Assembly: GCA_019096195.1 (NCBI GenBank)
Contig: JAGTXK010000239.1
Location: forward strand, 124,001-188,000
Length of the DNA stretch: 64,000 bases
Origin: Boletus sp. NGJ
Lineage: Eukaryota > Basidiomycota > Agaricomycetes > Boletales > Boletaceae
Direction: 5' to 3'
Shown: positions 44,386 to 56,259 of the stretch, piece after piece
Layout of the letters: each line of letters starts with the position of its first letter
Position numbering within the stretch: the first letter of the stretch is position 1
Made by a program: the position numbers and the translations under genes
Notes under the pieces: model-generated
What the model was told of the DNA's origin: nothing
Databases searched by the model: none
The model's input: only the letters and a program-made list of their open reading frames with translations

Positions 44386-46841
44386 TCACGCATCGTACAC
44401 CACTCGCGCACCCAACCACGGATACGGATAATTGTGCTGATAGAAGTTCCTCGCCGTCCGTCTCCCGGCGAGGCGTGGCATCGTCGCATACGACCCACCG
44501 AGCGAGACGTGGTGTTTCCCGTCGAAAAAGTCGGTTGAATACCCTGGGAAGTGAGTAGTCGGGAAGAGGCCTTCATGGTCGCAAAAGAGGGTCGAGGTCC
44601 ATTCCCAGACACCGCCGTTAGTGCCTTTTCCGCTATATTCGTCGAGACCTGCCGTAGCACTTTTTTTGTGGGGAAAAGTTACAAGTGTGGGTGCAGAGCG
44701 GGGGGGAATCACGTTATGAGCAAGATGGACGTAGGTGACCGACGAATGAATACTTACGGGACGGGGTGCCAATTCCTGAACCCGACGTTCGCACCACCTT
44801 TATGGCCAACGTCATACGTGTCGAGGAAAAGCCGTAGCTCAGGTTCAGTCGGCAGTCGTCCACCCTTGGATTTGGCATATGCCAAAAGGCCATCGTACGA
44901 CGTCAGCACCGGCCAATGCCTGGCAACTTTTATCGGCACCGGCCCGTGCAGCGTGCGGACCTAACCCGTTCCCGCGTTCGAATCAGCACACCGTTCGCAA
45001 TCAATCCACTCGGCAAAGAAACAGACCTCGATCCCCTCCTCGCCCAACACCCAACTAGGTGGGAGTTCCACCCGCGTCTCCCCGCCCGCCTCCCAGAATG
45101 CGAGATACTCCTCGTTGGTGACGGGCCGCCACTCCATGCACACCCGGCCCACCTCTACCGCCCTCACGGGATTCTCATTGTCCCACCCAAATTCATGGCC
45201 GTCCACGTGATGAGTTACCTCGGGTTTAAGATCGTCCCCCTCGCAGTCTTCGTGCCCCAGCATGATCGTCGTGGGCCCGAGTGTGACGGTGGGTGTGTCC
45301 GGCGCACGGGCAGATGCGTCCCATGCGGCTGCGAGCTCAGACCACGGTGGAGTGGTGAAGCCAGGGGGCGGAAGCGTCCCCGTGCCTGCGCGCTGGATAA
45401 GCATGTACAGCAATGTCTACCGAGCATGACACGCATCAGAACCGACGCCACGAAATCGACAGAAGAGAGAGAATAGGCATGCACCCACCTCGACGTGCCA
45501 ACCCTCGTGCTCGAGCGTCATCGCCAACATCCGGGCGACGTGCCTGTTGAGCGTACGTCGTCCAGCGGCAACGTCATCATAAACCCGCATCAACCGCGCG
45601 CGTACGCGGTCGCGGAATGCGAGGATACTTCCGAGCGTTGGCCAATCTTCGTCCTTGTCCGGAACGTCTGAGTGGCGCTGTCCAAGTTGCCGTGTCAGCA
45701 TACCGAAGCGAACTTGGTTACGGATACTAGAATGACAACGGGAAGATAAGACTTACGTGGCAATGTTCAGGGTCGTCCACATGGGGATCGATACCGCGCT
45801 ACGACAGAATGTCACGGCAGCGTCAGCCAGGCTTCACACATATTCGTGCTCCTAGACCCACCTCGAAGATCTGTGTGAAATATTTGGGCTCCGTGTTGGG
45901 CTCGTCCAACGCCTTGCTCATCAGCATGTCCAAGAACCTACATGAGAGTTGGTGTCAATATCCAGTTCGCACATGAGGGCTTGCCCGAACTGACGTAGGA
46001 ATATGTCCGATATAAAACAGACATTTGTGCCTCAAATCGATCGGCTTCTGGTGCAACATCGCCGGGGGAATCATACCAAGCGTCACCAGATCCCACGCCG
46101 CCCACAGTGCACGCCAGTCGTCTGGCGTGGGGACGCCGAATGGGGCGATTGAAGGCAGTGGGGAGAAAGACACTTGGGGACGTTCGAGGAGATAAAGCGT
46201 GGCGTAGCCTCCACCTAGCGTGGGGGGGAGGACGCTATCTGTGCCAGAGGAGACAGAAAAGACGACGCGAAGGCCGCTCGAAGAAAAAATGTTCAACGCT
46301 TCTGCGGGCGTCGTCTGGGTGGAGAAGGACCAAAGTTAGCCTTGTTGTTGTCCCTTTTCCCCTCCATATGGCACTTACCAAAACGACTTCCTTTTTTTCA
46401 TGTGACTTGACAAACTCGCCCACCGACGACACCTCCCCGAGTGGGATAGGTGCACCATCGACGAGGTAAAACGCGCCACCTGGGAGCAAACGAGGGTTCA
46501 GGCCAGAGTGATATGGGAGCAATACCGCACGTTTTACCTTCCGGGACCTTTACCCACTGCTTGTCGACCGGGCAAGCATCAGGGATGACCTCACCGAGGC
46601 GGACAACTGCCGCCTCGACATCTTCCACGTCAAACGGCCCTTTGTGTGCGACCGACAACAAGATCTTGTCGCCATAACCCTTCTCGAGCTTCGACGTGAA
46701 TGCCTCGAGAAGGTCACCGTTAATGAAGTGTGGGGAGAGAAGATAGAGCTTAGTGGGTACGAATTCAGAGGACGGCGTACTGATTCCAGAACGCCAAGAG
46801 TCAGAGTAACTAGAGGTTTGAGAGATGGAGGGTGCAGACAT
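44386..46841 (-). CDS. EgtB-like DinB/formylglycine-generating-enzyme-fold protein (Egt1-related)
   Basis: Related to the sulfoxide-synthase half of ergothioneine enzymes (EgtB / C-terminal Egt1), non-haem iron proteins that join cysteine to hercynine. From the N-terminus: a region of about 170 residues with no recognised domain (VPTKLYLLSPHFINGDLLEA, AHKGPFDVEDVEAAVVRLGE); a DinB_2 four-helix domain (WRALWAAWDLVTLGMIPPAM, IDLRHKCLFYIGHIPTFLD, RGIDPHVDDPEHCH) with the iron-ligand motif HEGWHVE, equal to EgtB HxxxHxE; then an FGE-sulfatase domain (WRPVTNEEYLAFWEAGGE, GTNGGVWEWTSTLF, VSLGGSYATMPRLAGRRTAR, NFYQHNYPYPWLGARVVYDA). Fungal Egt1 normally begins with a SAM-dependent histidine methyltransferase domain, which I do not see. 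The start is taken at MSAPSISQTSS (46841). About nine introns. Confidence 0.78.
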
Positions 46842-47852
46842 GATCAAAAACTTCGCGAGAGAATTGACAATGCAGTTGGGGTGCAAAAAAGCAAATTTTA
46901 TACTGAGGGAAGACATACAAACACGTACACATCCATGTCCAAACCCCAAACAATGCCATTTTAACCGCGATCACAAGACCACTGGGCCATCTGAGACCAG
47001 GATCCCAAAACAAATCGATGGGAAGCAGTTACGGGAATAGTGACGTGGTAAACTCACATGAGAAACGCACACAACGTCCGAGAATGGAGATTGTAGTACG
47101 GATCAGTTCGAGCTGGGCATTGTGGAGAGCCGGCATGATCCATAGGAACTGACCGGCTAGGCGGAGTCTGAACCATTAGGATATAAACAACGAGAACGAG
47201 GCACATAGGATGGGCGTGAATGGGGTTGTGGAGATTGGGGTATGAGAAGACGCCGCGCATGCGAGAAAAACGACGGGCGCCGAGACAAAGCCTGCGAGTC
47301 ATAACCATCGTGCGTGTCCAGGGGAAGGTATGGTTATATGGAGATGGAGATTGGACGGTCCAAGACTTGGGAGTCTTGCAGCACTCGACGGATTTAAGAA
47401 AGACAGTTACGAAGTAGGGATGTTCGGGCCCTGGGAGAACTCGGTTGATCGGGCGGCGCGATGCATTGGATTCTACGGGCGAAGTGAGGATGTTCGATAA
47501 CTGAAACGTTTGGACGGATTGGAGGGTTGGGTGGATGGCAAGTGGTAAAAGTCACTACAATTTTCCGGTTCAGTCTTATATTCCCCTGGCAAGATGGCGT
47601 ATGCTATGAGGTGCGATTGCGTGCTTGCTTCACATCACGTGCAACGAGGAGTAATATACCAAAACAGGAAAGTCTGGGAATTACGGCCCCCGGGCACCCC
47701 TGGATCCGCAATGGGGTGTTACTTGGTAAAATTTTAATTTGGTAATAAAGATTGACGAGAAAAAGATAAACACGCCACCGACTTTCCCAGGAATAATGAC
47801 CTTGTCTATCGCATCGACAACCCACAGAACAAATGACCTCGCCCGTGTATCA
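46842..47852. other. Intergenic, nothing recognised
   Basis: Upstream region of the EgtB-like gene and 3' flank of the deaminase gene. No protein family, RNA gene or repeat could be identified. Confidence 0.45.
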
Positions 47853-49163
47853 TCATTCCATACTCCCGACCTGAATTCCCTCTTCGCCCTTCTTCTGGAG
47901 CTCCAGTTGGGCCTCTTCGACCTGCTCTTGGACGTATTCGATTGATTTAAAATATTTCACCGTCTTGACATGGAGTTCTGTGTGTGAGGCAAGAAACGTC
48001 GTCATCATGTCGGTTTCTGCGCAATGAGACGATGGTCGTACCCGCGGTGGCATCCTCGTCTACGACAATCAATGCCCAGGGGTGGAGTTGAAGTGCCGAG
48101 AGCGTCCACTGCCGTATCGTTGAGCATCCGAACATCAAACGAAAGAAAGCACTCACCAAATGGTTCACACCCTCCTCTACTCAAACGAACGCACCCCGCC
48201 CCCGACAGACAGAAAAGAAAGTCAGTGGCTCATGCTCCCAGCGCATGACGAGCAGACATACCGATCGCTTTGCTCAGCGCAAGACTCTTGCGAAGGCCAG
48301 TGACGACGACGACGACTTCGCGCGAATCAAGCACAGTGGCGACACCGACGGTGAGCGCCATGCGGGGGACCTTGGAGACGTCGTTATCAAAGAAGCGTGC
48401 ATTGGCAAGGATGGTGTCGTAGGCGAGGGTTTTGATACGGGTGCGGGACGCGAGGGAGGAGCCTATATGATAAGATGAGAATGTTATCGTTACGTCATAT
48501 CGGAGAACACGGATGCACCGGGTTCGTTGAAGGCGATGTGACCGTCCTCGCCGATGCCGCCAAGAAAGAGCTCGATGCCGCCGTACGACTTGATGGCGGC
48601 CTCGTATGCGTCGCATTCAGCGACGAGGTCGGGTGCGTTGCCGTTGAGGATGTGTACTTGGGAGGGAGGTATATCGACTTGAGAGCAATGTAAGGGCGGA
48701 GGTGTGGACGACGAGAAGCGGAACGTACTATGCGAAAAGAACTCGCGGAACATGAAGGTGTGATAGGACTCGGAGTGGTCTCTCGGGAGGCCGACATACT
48801 CATCCATGTTGAAGGTGACGACATGTTTGAAGCTGGCAGTTCACGTCATCGACCGCGCAAGGAGATAAGACGAACGACGGACGAGAGCTTTCCCTCCTTG
48901 ACGGACTTGATGAGTGCCTTGTAGGTGGGGATTGGGGACGAACCGGTGGGGAGACCGAGGACGAAGGGCTTGTCTGCGGTCGGAGCAAAGTCGTTTATGC
49001 TGTGGAGGCGGTGAGGGAGTTGGGGAGTGCATCAAAGTGGAGCAGACCGCTTCGCAATGTAGATGGCGATGTATTCACCGACGGCGGTGGGGTCGTCGCG
49101 GATGATGAGACCTGGAGTACGCCGTCAGACGCGTCTTGGTTAGATGCAAGATCGCTCACGCAT
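47853..49163 (-). CDS. NAG1: Glucosamine-6-phosphate deaminase (isomerase)
   Basis: Converts glucosamine-6-phosphate to fructose-6-phosphate and ammonia, the last step of N-acetylglucosamine (chitin) use, in the cytosol. The start codon is at 49163-49161; an intron lies within the next codon and joins to [20 protein letters not shown]. Further motifs: [39 protein letters not shown] (catalytic acidic loop); [39 protein letters not shown] (sugar-phosphate loop); [60 protein letters not shown]. The C-terminus is a lysine/glutamate-rich helix ([20 protein letters not shown]). All catalytic motifs of the NagB family are intact. About eight introns. Confidence 0.93.
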
Positions 49164-50978
49164 AGTGGAGTGGGGAAAGTCGTACAGCGATCGAACTGAG
49201 GTGGCCCCGCGCGTAATAACCCGAATGACCTTCACGCACGCTCGCACGCCGATTGGCTAGCATGCACATGGTCTCTCCTGTCCATTCAGAGAAGGACACG
49301 TCTTTGCTGTCTCTGTCGAAGCACTGGGCCAGATACGACGGATTCAACGCTGGACTCATTCACGGAGTTGGTGCCGTTTCCCACTTGCGTATACACATCA
49401 TCCTATCTCGGCGGTGTCACGAAGGATGGAATAGAGCTTCGGTGATTAGGAGTTCTATCACAATATGGACTAGTGGTATCATGTCGCTGGTACCACATGC
49501 ACTGACAACATGTGGTGTCACATGTGCCACTGCCTGTCGCACCGCGTGATCCCAACTTGCCGCGTGTTTCAGCCCGCAGGACACCGTCATCATTCCATTC
49601 AATAGAGTTCGCAGCCACAGTTTCTGTGGCAAGTTGGACGATTTCTATTGTTCTCGCTAACACTTATAAGTATTGCACCTCCCTTGCAAGGGTTGATCCG
49701 TCCAAACCCGAGCCCGACTCGGATCCGTGACAGCTCGAACACTGGGTCCCATGGAACGGACATTTGCAACTCGCAAAGCTTATTCACTCGACACCCCCAT
49801 CCCTTGCCGCCGGTATCACGCTGAAACCGCGCATTCGCCGTTGGTGAACGTGGTTGCACGTGGACCACGGAACTGGTAAGAAGCCTCTTCGCAAGGCTGT
49901 ACTGTATTGCTTCAGCCGACCCTGCTTCGCAGTGGGCTTCCATTCTATGCACACACATACACCTAAGCTGACTGCGCATCGACAGTACTCGCATAAACCT
50001 GAATGGCGGCCTTCTTCTGCTTTCTCCGTGCTACGTATCCTTCCAGCTGGCGCTTGCTCCCCCTGGAATGCGTCGGCTAGCTAGGGTCAGAGTAACGTGA
50101 CTTCCTCACAACTTGAATGTAGGATCTCAATACGGTTTTGAGATAAGTCTCTAATGGAGAAAAACTTACATGAAGAAGTTCAATATAATTCCCACAAAGA
50201 TAGAAATCCAAGCTCGTTAGGAAATGGCACCGCTCAAAAGAACTAGGCTGACTGTACAAAACCATGGCTGGACGATGATCCATACCAACTTGTGACACAT
50301 CCAACCTCAACGTCAACTTCAAGCGTCTCGGCAGGGTATTCCCTCGGGTCGCTTTATTCCGATTCAGTTCCTCAGCCCCGCGAAAAGGGGGTCTTGTAGT
50401 GTACAATCCACGTGTCCGACCTAAACAAAACATTATATTACACTACAGTACTACCATATACGTTGTGAAAAAAGTCAGTCGTACACTGATCGCCGGTCGA
50501 GCACCGAGTCTCAGAGTTGAGGTGACGCCAATGCCGTGTACAAAACGCCGCTTCTCGACTCATCCTAGGACCCCTTTGGTCACTTCAGCATACCGCTGGC
50601 ATGACTTGTGGTCCTCTTTCCTTCAAGTCGATGATCAAAAGGCTAAAACCCATTGGCGACATACACGAGCGTGAGTGACCTCCAAACGACCCTGCTTAGC
50701 CAACTTCTCGATATCCAGTGATGTGGGTGCTGTCAGGACGAACATTAAGATCTTCCTTGATAGGCAAACTTCGGTTGTGGATTAGTATCCACCCCTTTTT
50801 TTTACTCGATGAGTCGTCGACGTTTCTGTCCCACCCTTGCTCCGATGTTCGGGAGATGGACAGCAATAAATAACTCACCCTTTCCGTGCGTTGCGGTTTC
50901 ATCTTCCCTCACCTGTGTCTCTCTGCTTTCCACCACCGTCGTCTGTGTTTAACACCGTCGTATCTGTGCTTTGTCACC
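49164..50978. other. 1.8 kb without a recognised gene
   Basis: Short frames only, none with recognisable features or consistent splice signals. It includes the promoter of the deaminase gene at the left and of the unknown gene at the right. Confidence 0.4.
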
Positions 50979-52005
50979 ATGTCTTCACATTCTGATGTCT
51001 CGTCCTCACCTTCTCTCACCTCAACCTCGAACGCGAACGTGAACGGAGATATGCCGGCGCCGTGGGTCTCACCACTTGCCCTCAACGTAGATGTGACTGA
51101 CACGGACGCGGGCGCGATGGTGATGATGACGTTACTGATGCTGGTGCTGATACGTTATCAGATACTTCAACGAAACCGGGCCGATCTACAGGACGGAACA
51201 CGCCCAAGCCAAGGAGTTTGTCAAGTTTGTCCGTGCACACGTGGTGGTGGTGGCAAACGAGAACATTAACGGCAACACCAGCGGGAACGAGACCGCGTGG
51301 TTCAATTGGGAGGCGTTCCGCGCCGCTGTGGCGTCCTTACGAGGTAAGTTATCGTCTCGATCCCTTCCCCCCGAAACAAAAAGGGAAAAAGACAGGAAAT
51401 AAAATGACGAATTGACACACCTGGTTGTTGGTCTTCTAGCGTCGGATATCTCAACTGAGCATAACCTCACCGCAATCATCCCTCCAGCTTCGACGACGAG
51501 CAGTGACGTCCCAGATACCACCATCCAAGCAATCCTCGACGCCCTCGTTGCTCGTTTCGCATCTATGTTCACAAACGTCCTATTCGTACCCACCACCTCC
51601 GACGCCGTAGGCATGAACAGCGACGAGAACCCCCGAACCCACTTCTTCGACACCCTCCGAAGAAACCTCTACTGTGCCTTCACGCATCACCTCGAAGCGA
51701 GTGATGCACCCGAACGCTGCCTCAGTTTCCATAGACGCACCAACTCGGGCGGCGATGCGCGCGCGCGATCGGCGTGGGAATACAGACTCTTGTTTGTACA
51801 TTCGGACGTGCAGTTGATGGCCGTGAGGGGGTTGGTGATGACGGTGACGCTTGAGGGAAGTTTCGAGGACGAGCGTGGGGGAGGGCAAGCGGATGGGGAA
51901 GGGGATGAGCCGTGGTATGGCGTATCACTCGATTCGACGGGGCCGTTTTCAGGGGCGTTGAGAGCGATGCAAGTCGTCGTCGGAGAAGGGTTCCGGTGTC
52001 CTTGA
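50979..52005 (+). CDS. Hypothetical protein, family not recognised
   Basis: The ATG at 50979 opens MSSHSDVSSSPSLTSTSN, a Ser/Thr/Asn-rich N-terminus. Further on the frame YFNETGPIYRTEHAQAKEFV, KFVRAHVVVVANENINGNTS, WFNWEAFRAAVASLRG looks strongly coding (51170-51342), then a GTAAGT intron of about 90 nt leads to ASDISTEHNLTAIIPPASTT through HFFDTLRRNLYCAFTHHLEA to the end VVVGEGFRCP at 52005. The link between the N-terminal stretch and YFNET is unresolved: the only in-phase intron I see is about 31 nt, shorter than usual, so the start may be elsewhere. No transmembrane helix or known motif is seen. Function unknown. Confidence 0.5.
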
Positions 52006-53334
52006 CAGCCTCGAGGACAGTCGTTCATCCTTGGATTGGTCAGTGTGTCCTATGACCTATGACGATGGATTTGGCACGGCTGAGAGGTGCATTGGTGGGG
52101 GGTGCTGGACTCCGTCTCGAGCGCTTGCACATGAAACGCTGGCAGGAGTGAATGTCTGTATTTATACCGCGCGATCCCAGGTCACGATAATCTGTTTTTG
52201 CAATAGCTATAGCTATATTCTATATCACTAGGCGGGGGAGAAGAGTCCTTGATGCTTCCAGACCCTGGATATGCATGGAACCGGTTTTCGCTTTGGTTTC
52301 GGTCTGATAAAGAGGACGCTATCAGGGTCACGCGAGTTCGGATGAGTCGGATGCGGCGCAGATCCAGATCTTGCAACGGTTGAATTCTTCATACACATGG
52401 GTGGGAAGATTTTGAGAGAGGGTTGTGTCTGCCTGGTGCCCGTCAGTGAGTACTTGAGTCCCAGTAGACATGCCAAGCCCGGGCAGTACTGCGTGAGAAT
52501 TCAGTACTGTCACTCAACATCCAAAGCGAGCTCTCGCGTACCCATCAACCCATTTACCCCAGTGCATGTGCACGTAAAGCTCCATGCTACAGTAGTACCC
52601 ACATCACTAGCCTATCGCCATACCCAACAGCATGCCTCCGACTGCCCACCACCGCAACTCGAAATGACTCACCGACCTCACATGACGGAAAAAGGAAACA
52701 GCAAGCCACCTTGCCCTCGACCACTCCGAGGACTCTTATTGAACATGTAGATTGGGGCTAGGGTCTTGCAAGATTCACGACGGGTGGCGTCGTCAAATTG
52801 CGTGAAGATGGTCACCAGCGATAAGCATTTGTTCGCGGCCGGTTGCGCAAACCCCACCCTAGGCACACCGACGCACGCACGCTCCTGGGTGGATCCGAAC
52901 GGAGTACTGGTGAATCTGCGGCGTCCATACGACTCTTTCTGCGGCTGCAACGTGAGCCACTGTTACGTAAGACTTATCTGCGTTAATTTTGAAACAGACG
53001 ACTGGTTTCGAGTCGATAAAAGGTACGCTTCTAATGCCTTCTGGCGTTGCAACAGGTTGCGGTGTTACGAATTACTCCAAATCACGTCATGACGCATACC
53101 TAAAGCAGACACGCGTGCATGAACCTCGTGTATTTTTGTCCTGAAACCACGGGTGCGGCGGAGGGTATCAGCATTGGGGTTTCGTGCGGCCGCAGGAAAC
53201 CAATTACAAAACGCTCTTCGGGTCAGGCAAAAGGGGATCGATGCGTGGGTGCCAGATCCTCGTGAGGGCGTTTTATAAGTAATCTCAGTTGACACCATGC
53301 AATTGTACGTGTGTTCCCCGAGTTGCCCTCAAAC
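52006..53334. other. Intergenic, nothing recognised
   Basis: 1.3 kb with only short frames. A plus frame at 52397-52750 and a minus frame at 52678-52950 overlap each other and have no family features. No tRNA or repeat was identified. Confidence 0.4.
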
Positions 53335-55159
53335 ATGGCTAGCCTGAGCGGTGGGTTAATGTGAGTAAGGGTCACGATACCACTGGCTCGTTCATTATTT
53401 ATTTCATTTCAGCTTCGGGCCCATGCTTGTTGGCGTATTTTTGAACTGTATACTGTACGGCGTAAGCGCGCAGGACTCTACATGTGTCTTTGGATATGGT
53501 GCTAAAACAAGAGAACGCAGACAGTGATTGTACAGGTGCGAGATCTCTTCAATACGCGCACAAAGTTTACTGATTTATTTCCGATTCCCGACAGACTTAT
53601 ATATACTTTCAGACATACAAGAGGTAAGAAATAGTCGAGATCCATTCAACTAAGACTGAGGAATTGGAAAAATGGCAGGGACAAACTGTGGATGAGGAGC
53701 TTTGTGAGTTATGTCGCGCGGAATCACTCAACATGAACTTGAGTTGTTATTGGAACAAGATAATCTATTTGGTGATCTGCGAGACATTAAACACGGCATT
53801 TGACATCAGCGTGGTCTTCGACCCTCTTATCATTAACTATGGTATTCATTTTCCTTCGCCGTGGAGACGGGGTTGATTCTAATAGAGGGTTGCACAGGCT
53901 CTCCGCAAGTGTTTATAACTGCGCCTACAAGTAAGAACCAAACTCACCGTTGAACCTCGTTTGAGCTTACTTGAAATTCCAGTGTTATCGACCAGTAAGC
54001 GATCACGAACGCCATACTAGGGCAAAGTTCATTGACCGGATATACGAAGACCCCCTGTTGACAGTAAGTCTGAAAGAATGAATAGCATTTATTTGAAACT
54101 AAAATGCTCAACTACAGGTGATGATTTCGTTTCCGGTGCAGCTCTTCATTGCATGGCGTGTGAAAGTGATGAGCAAGTCGAGCATCTTACCTGCTATCAT
54201 CACCTTTTTCGCCTTCGCCTCGTTAGGTAAGTTAGATTATATTTGGCATAGACAATTATCATCTTAACTCTACTGCAGTTGGTGGCATCGCAACCGCGGT
54301 TGCCGTCATTCTAATCCACTTAGAATATTCTCTATTCCCTCAGAATGATGGTGCTGTTATAACCTGGCTAGCGTCCTCGGCCGCCGCAGATATCATTATT
54401 ACAGTATCGCTGGTGTATAGCTTGGTGGGTGCACAAGCAGTGTAATCAGCAAGTGTTCAATTTTGGTTAGTTGCGCAAACGCACTGGCTTCGTTGCGACA
54501 GACGATATCATCAACAGGATTATCCGACGTGAGTTCGTTTCTTGTCGGGTGAGAGAAACTTGAATGACCCCAAGGGAAACAGTGACTATACAGACTGGTC
54601 TTATTACAGCCATGGCTGCAATGCTGGACGTGACCTTATTCCTCGTACTCAAGGTAAGCGAACCATTCTACCGAGTGACAAGGTGCACATCTATTTTTTA
54701 TGATGACTAGGGACAGTCATGGTGAGTACTTGGTTTAATGTGCGGTGACCGAGGATGTGGTCCCTGACTTTTTTTTTCCTGCCTTCAGGAACTACATCTG
54801 GGACCTTACTTTGTCGAAATTATATTCGAACTCCATCCTTTCCACGCTGAATGCCCGTGGAACGTGGAAGGCTACCTCCGTAATACGGGACAATGTTCTA
54901 TTTGGAAATGGGAGCAGTGTAGAAAGCATGCCGAGGAGTCGCCCACAGGTACACCTTTCTTTTTTCTTTTTCTTTTTTTGAGGCGATTGTGTTTGACGTG
55001 AATTTGGCACAGATTACGATGGCAGTGACCACTGAAATTCAGACGCGACGAGATTCGAACACGTTGCCCATGAAGATCTTTGAGACAGGCGCCGGTTATG
55101 TGCACGAGGATTCCGACTCGGCAGTCAACGATGTCCAAGACTATGGCGAAGCAGTCTAG
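53335..55159 (+). CDS. DUF6534-family integral membrane protein
   Basis: Membrane protein of a family that is highly expanded in Agaricomycetes; function unknown. Exons, in order, give MASLSGG, FGPMLVGVFLNCILYGVSAQ, QTYIYFQTYKR, KIIYLVICETLNTAFDISVV, VMISFPVQLFIAWRVKVMSK, LPAIITFFAFASLVGGIATA, ITWLASSAAADIIITVSLVY, AAMLDVTLFLVLKG and the diagnostic NYIWDLTLSKLYSNSILSTL-NAR motif. A hydrophilic cytosolic tail ends at QDYGEAV (stop 55157-55159). About seven transmembrane helices are visible. The start MASLSGG is at 53335. Introns are short and in phase where checked. It is the leftmost member of a possible cluster with the decarboxylase and transporter. Confidence 0.83.
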
Positions 55160-56259
55160 GGCATGCTCAAAACCCATGGGGTTGCGCACACTCGTCACTG
55201 GTTGATAGTCAGATAGGAACATGAGCCTAACCTTGCTTTGACCTTGTTTTGTTTGTTTGTTTACCGGGAATACTACGCACACAGCACTACCTCTTGGGCG
55301 GTATCATCGTACTTGCTCTGATTAGCTGATATCGGATATGCAATCTCAGCAACAACTAGCAAGTTATGGAGCCCAACCAATCTTAGCGAGCGAGAGCATT
55401 GTATGTCATCTTCGAATCAATGATCGCGTTCGTTTTCGGCTCACAGGCTCCCGGCCATGGCGCACTCGCATTCGAGTCTCGCTCGCCACACAACACTACG
55501 CATTCCGCCTCTTTCCGCCTTTGCATTTTTCTCTCGCCCGGGCCGCGACGGGATATCGTACACGGTCACGCGAGTACTAGTTCTTATTGAGTATAGCCCT
55601 TGAGTGGTCGTTTCCAAAATTGGTAGTCCACCCAATACTTGACTCGCCCATCGGTCGATTCGGAATTCGCATCTGATTCAGAAACCGGCCGAGCTTGACT
55701 CGGAAAAATGAGTTTTGACTAGTCGACCGTCGTTTGGCCTGGCGGTTGGCTTATAGGTACGACAGAATTTAGGAGCTTTGCTCCCTACCGTTGAACAAGG
55801 ACCTAACCTGGCCTACACCTATAAGCCAGCTGCCCTTCCTTGACTATGACGACATTGCCTTTGAACTGACAAGGCACGGGCCCCCATGCTATGACGAAGC
55901 TGTCCTGCCAACCTGCCCCAACCCCATTCTGACAGGCGGATTTGTCTGAGCAAGCTCTACGAATGCCACTACTAGTAGAAACAGCATGTAATTGCACGTC
56001 AAGGCAAGATGCGTACTCGGATCGGAATGCCGAACTCGGACATTTTTGCCTGCGTGCACCAGGTCACCAGCCAAGTTGCGAGATACGTAAAACCATACGC
56101 TTCGCGTGTAACTCTGTTCCGAGTCCCTTCCCACCCACGATATCATACCTTGGAAGGAAACAAAAAGGAACCAAGACATTCAGATTATCGGACAGACACG
56201 AGACTCCCCGTTCCTGGCAAAGTCGAATTTTCACTCCTGGATTTCGCGCTTTGCAAACC
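55160..56259. other. Intergenic, with one imperfect inverted repeat
   Basis: No gene recognised. It holds the inverted pair described in the next entry and the promoter of the decarboxylase gene. Confidence 0.45.
55748..55827. repeat. Inverted repeat, 11-bp perfect core
   Basis: GGCTTATAGGT at 55748-55758 and its inverse ACCTATAAGCC at 55817-55827, 58 bp apart, with weaker pairing outside the core. It could form a hairpin or be the remnant of a miniature transposon; no target duplication is evident. Confidence 0.4.
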
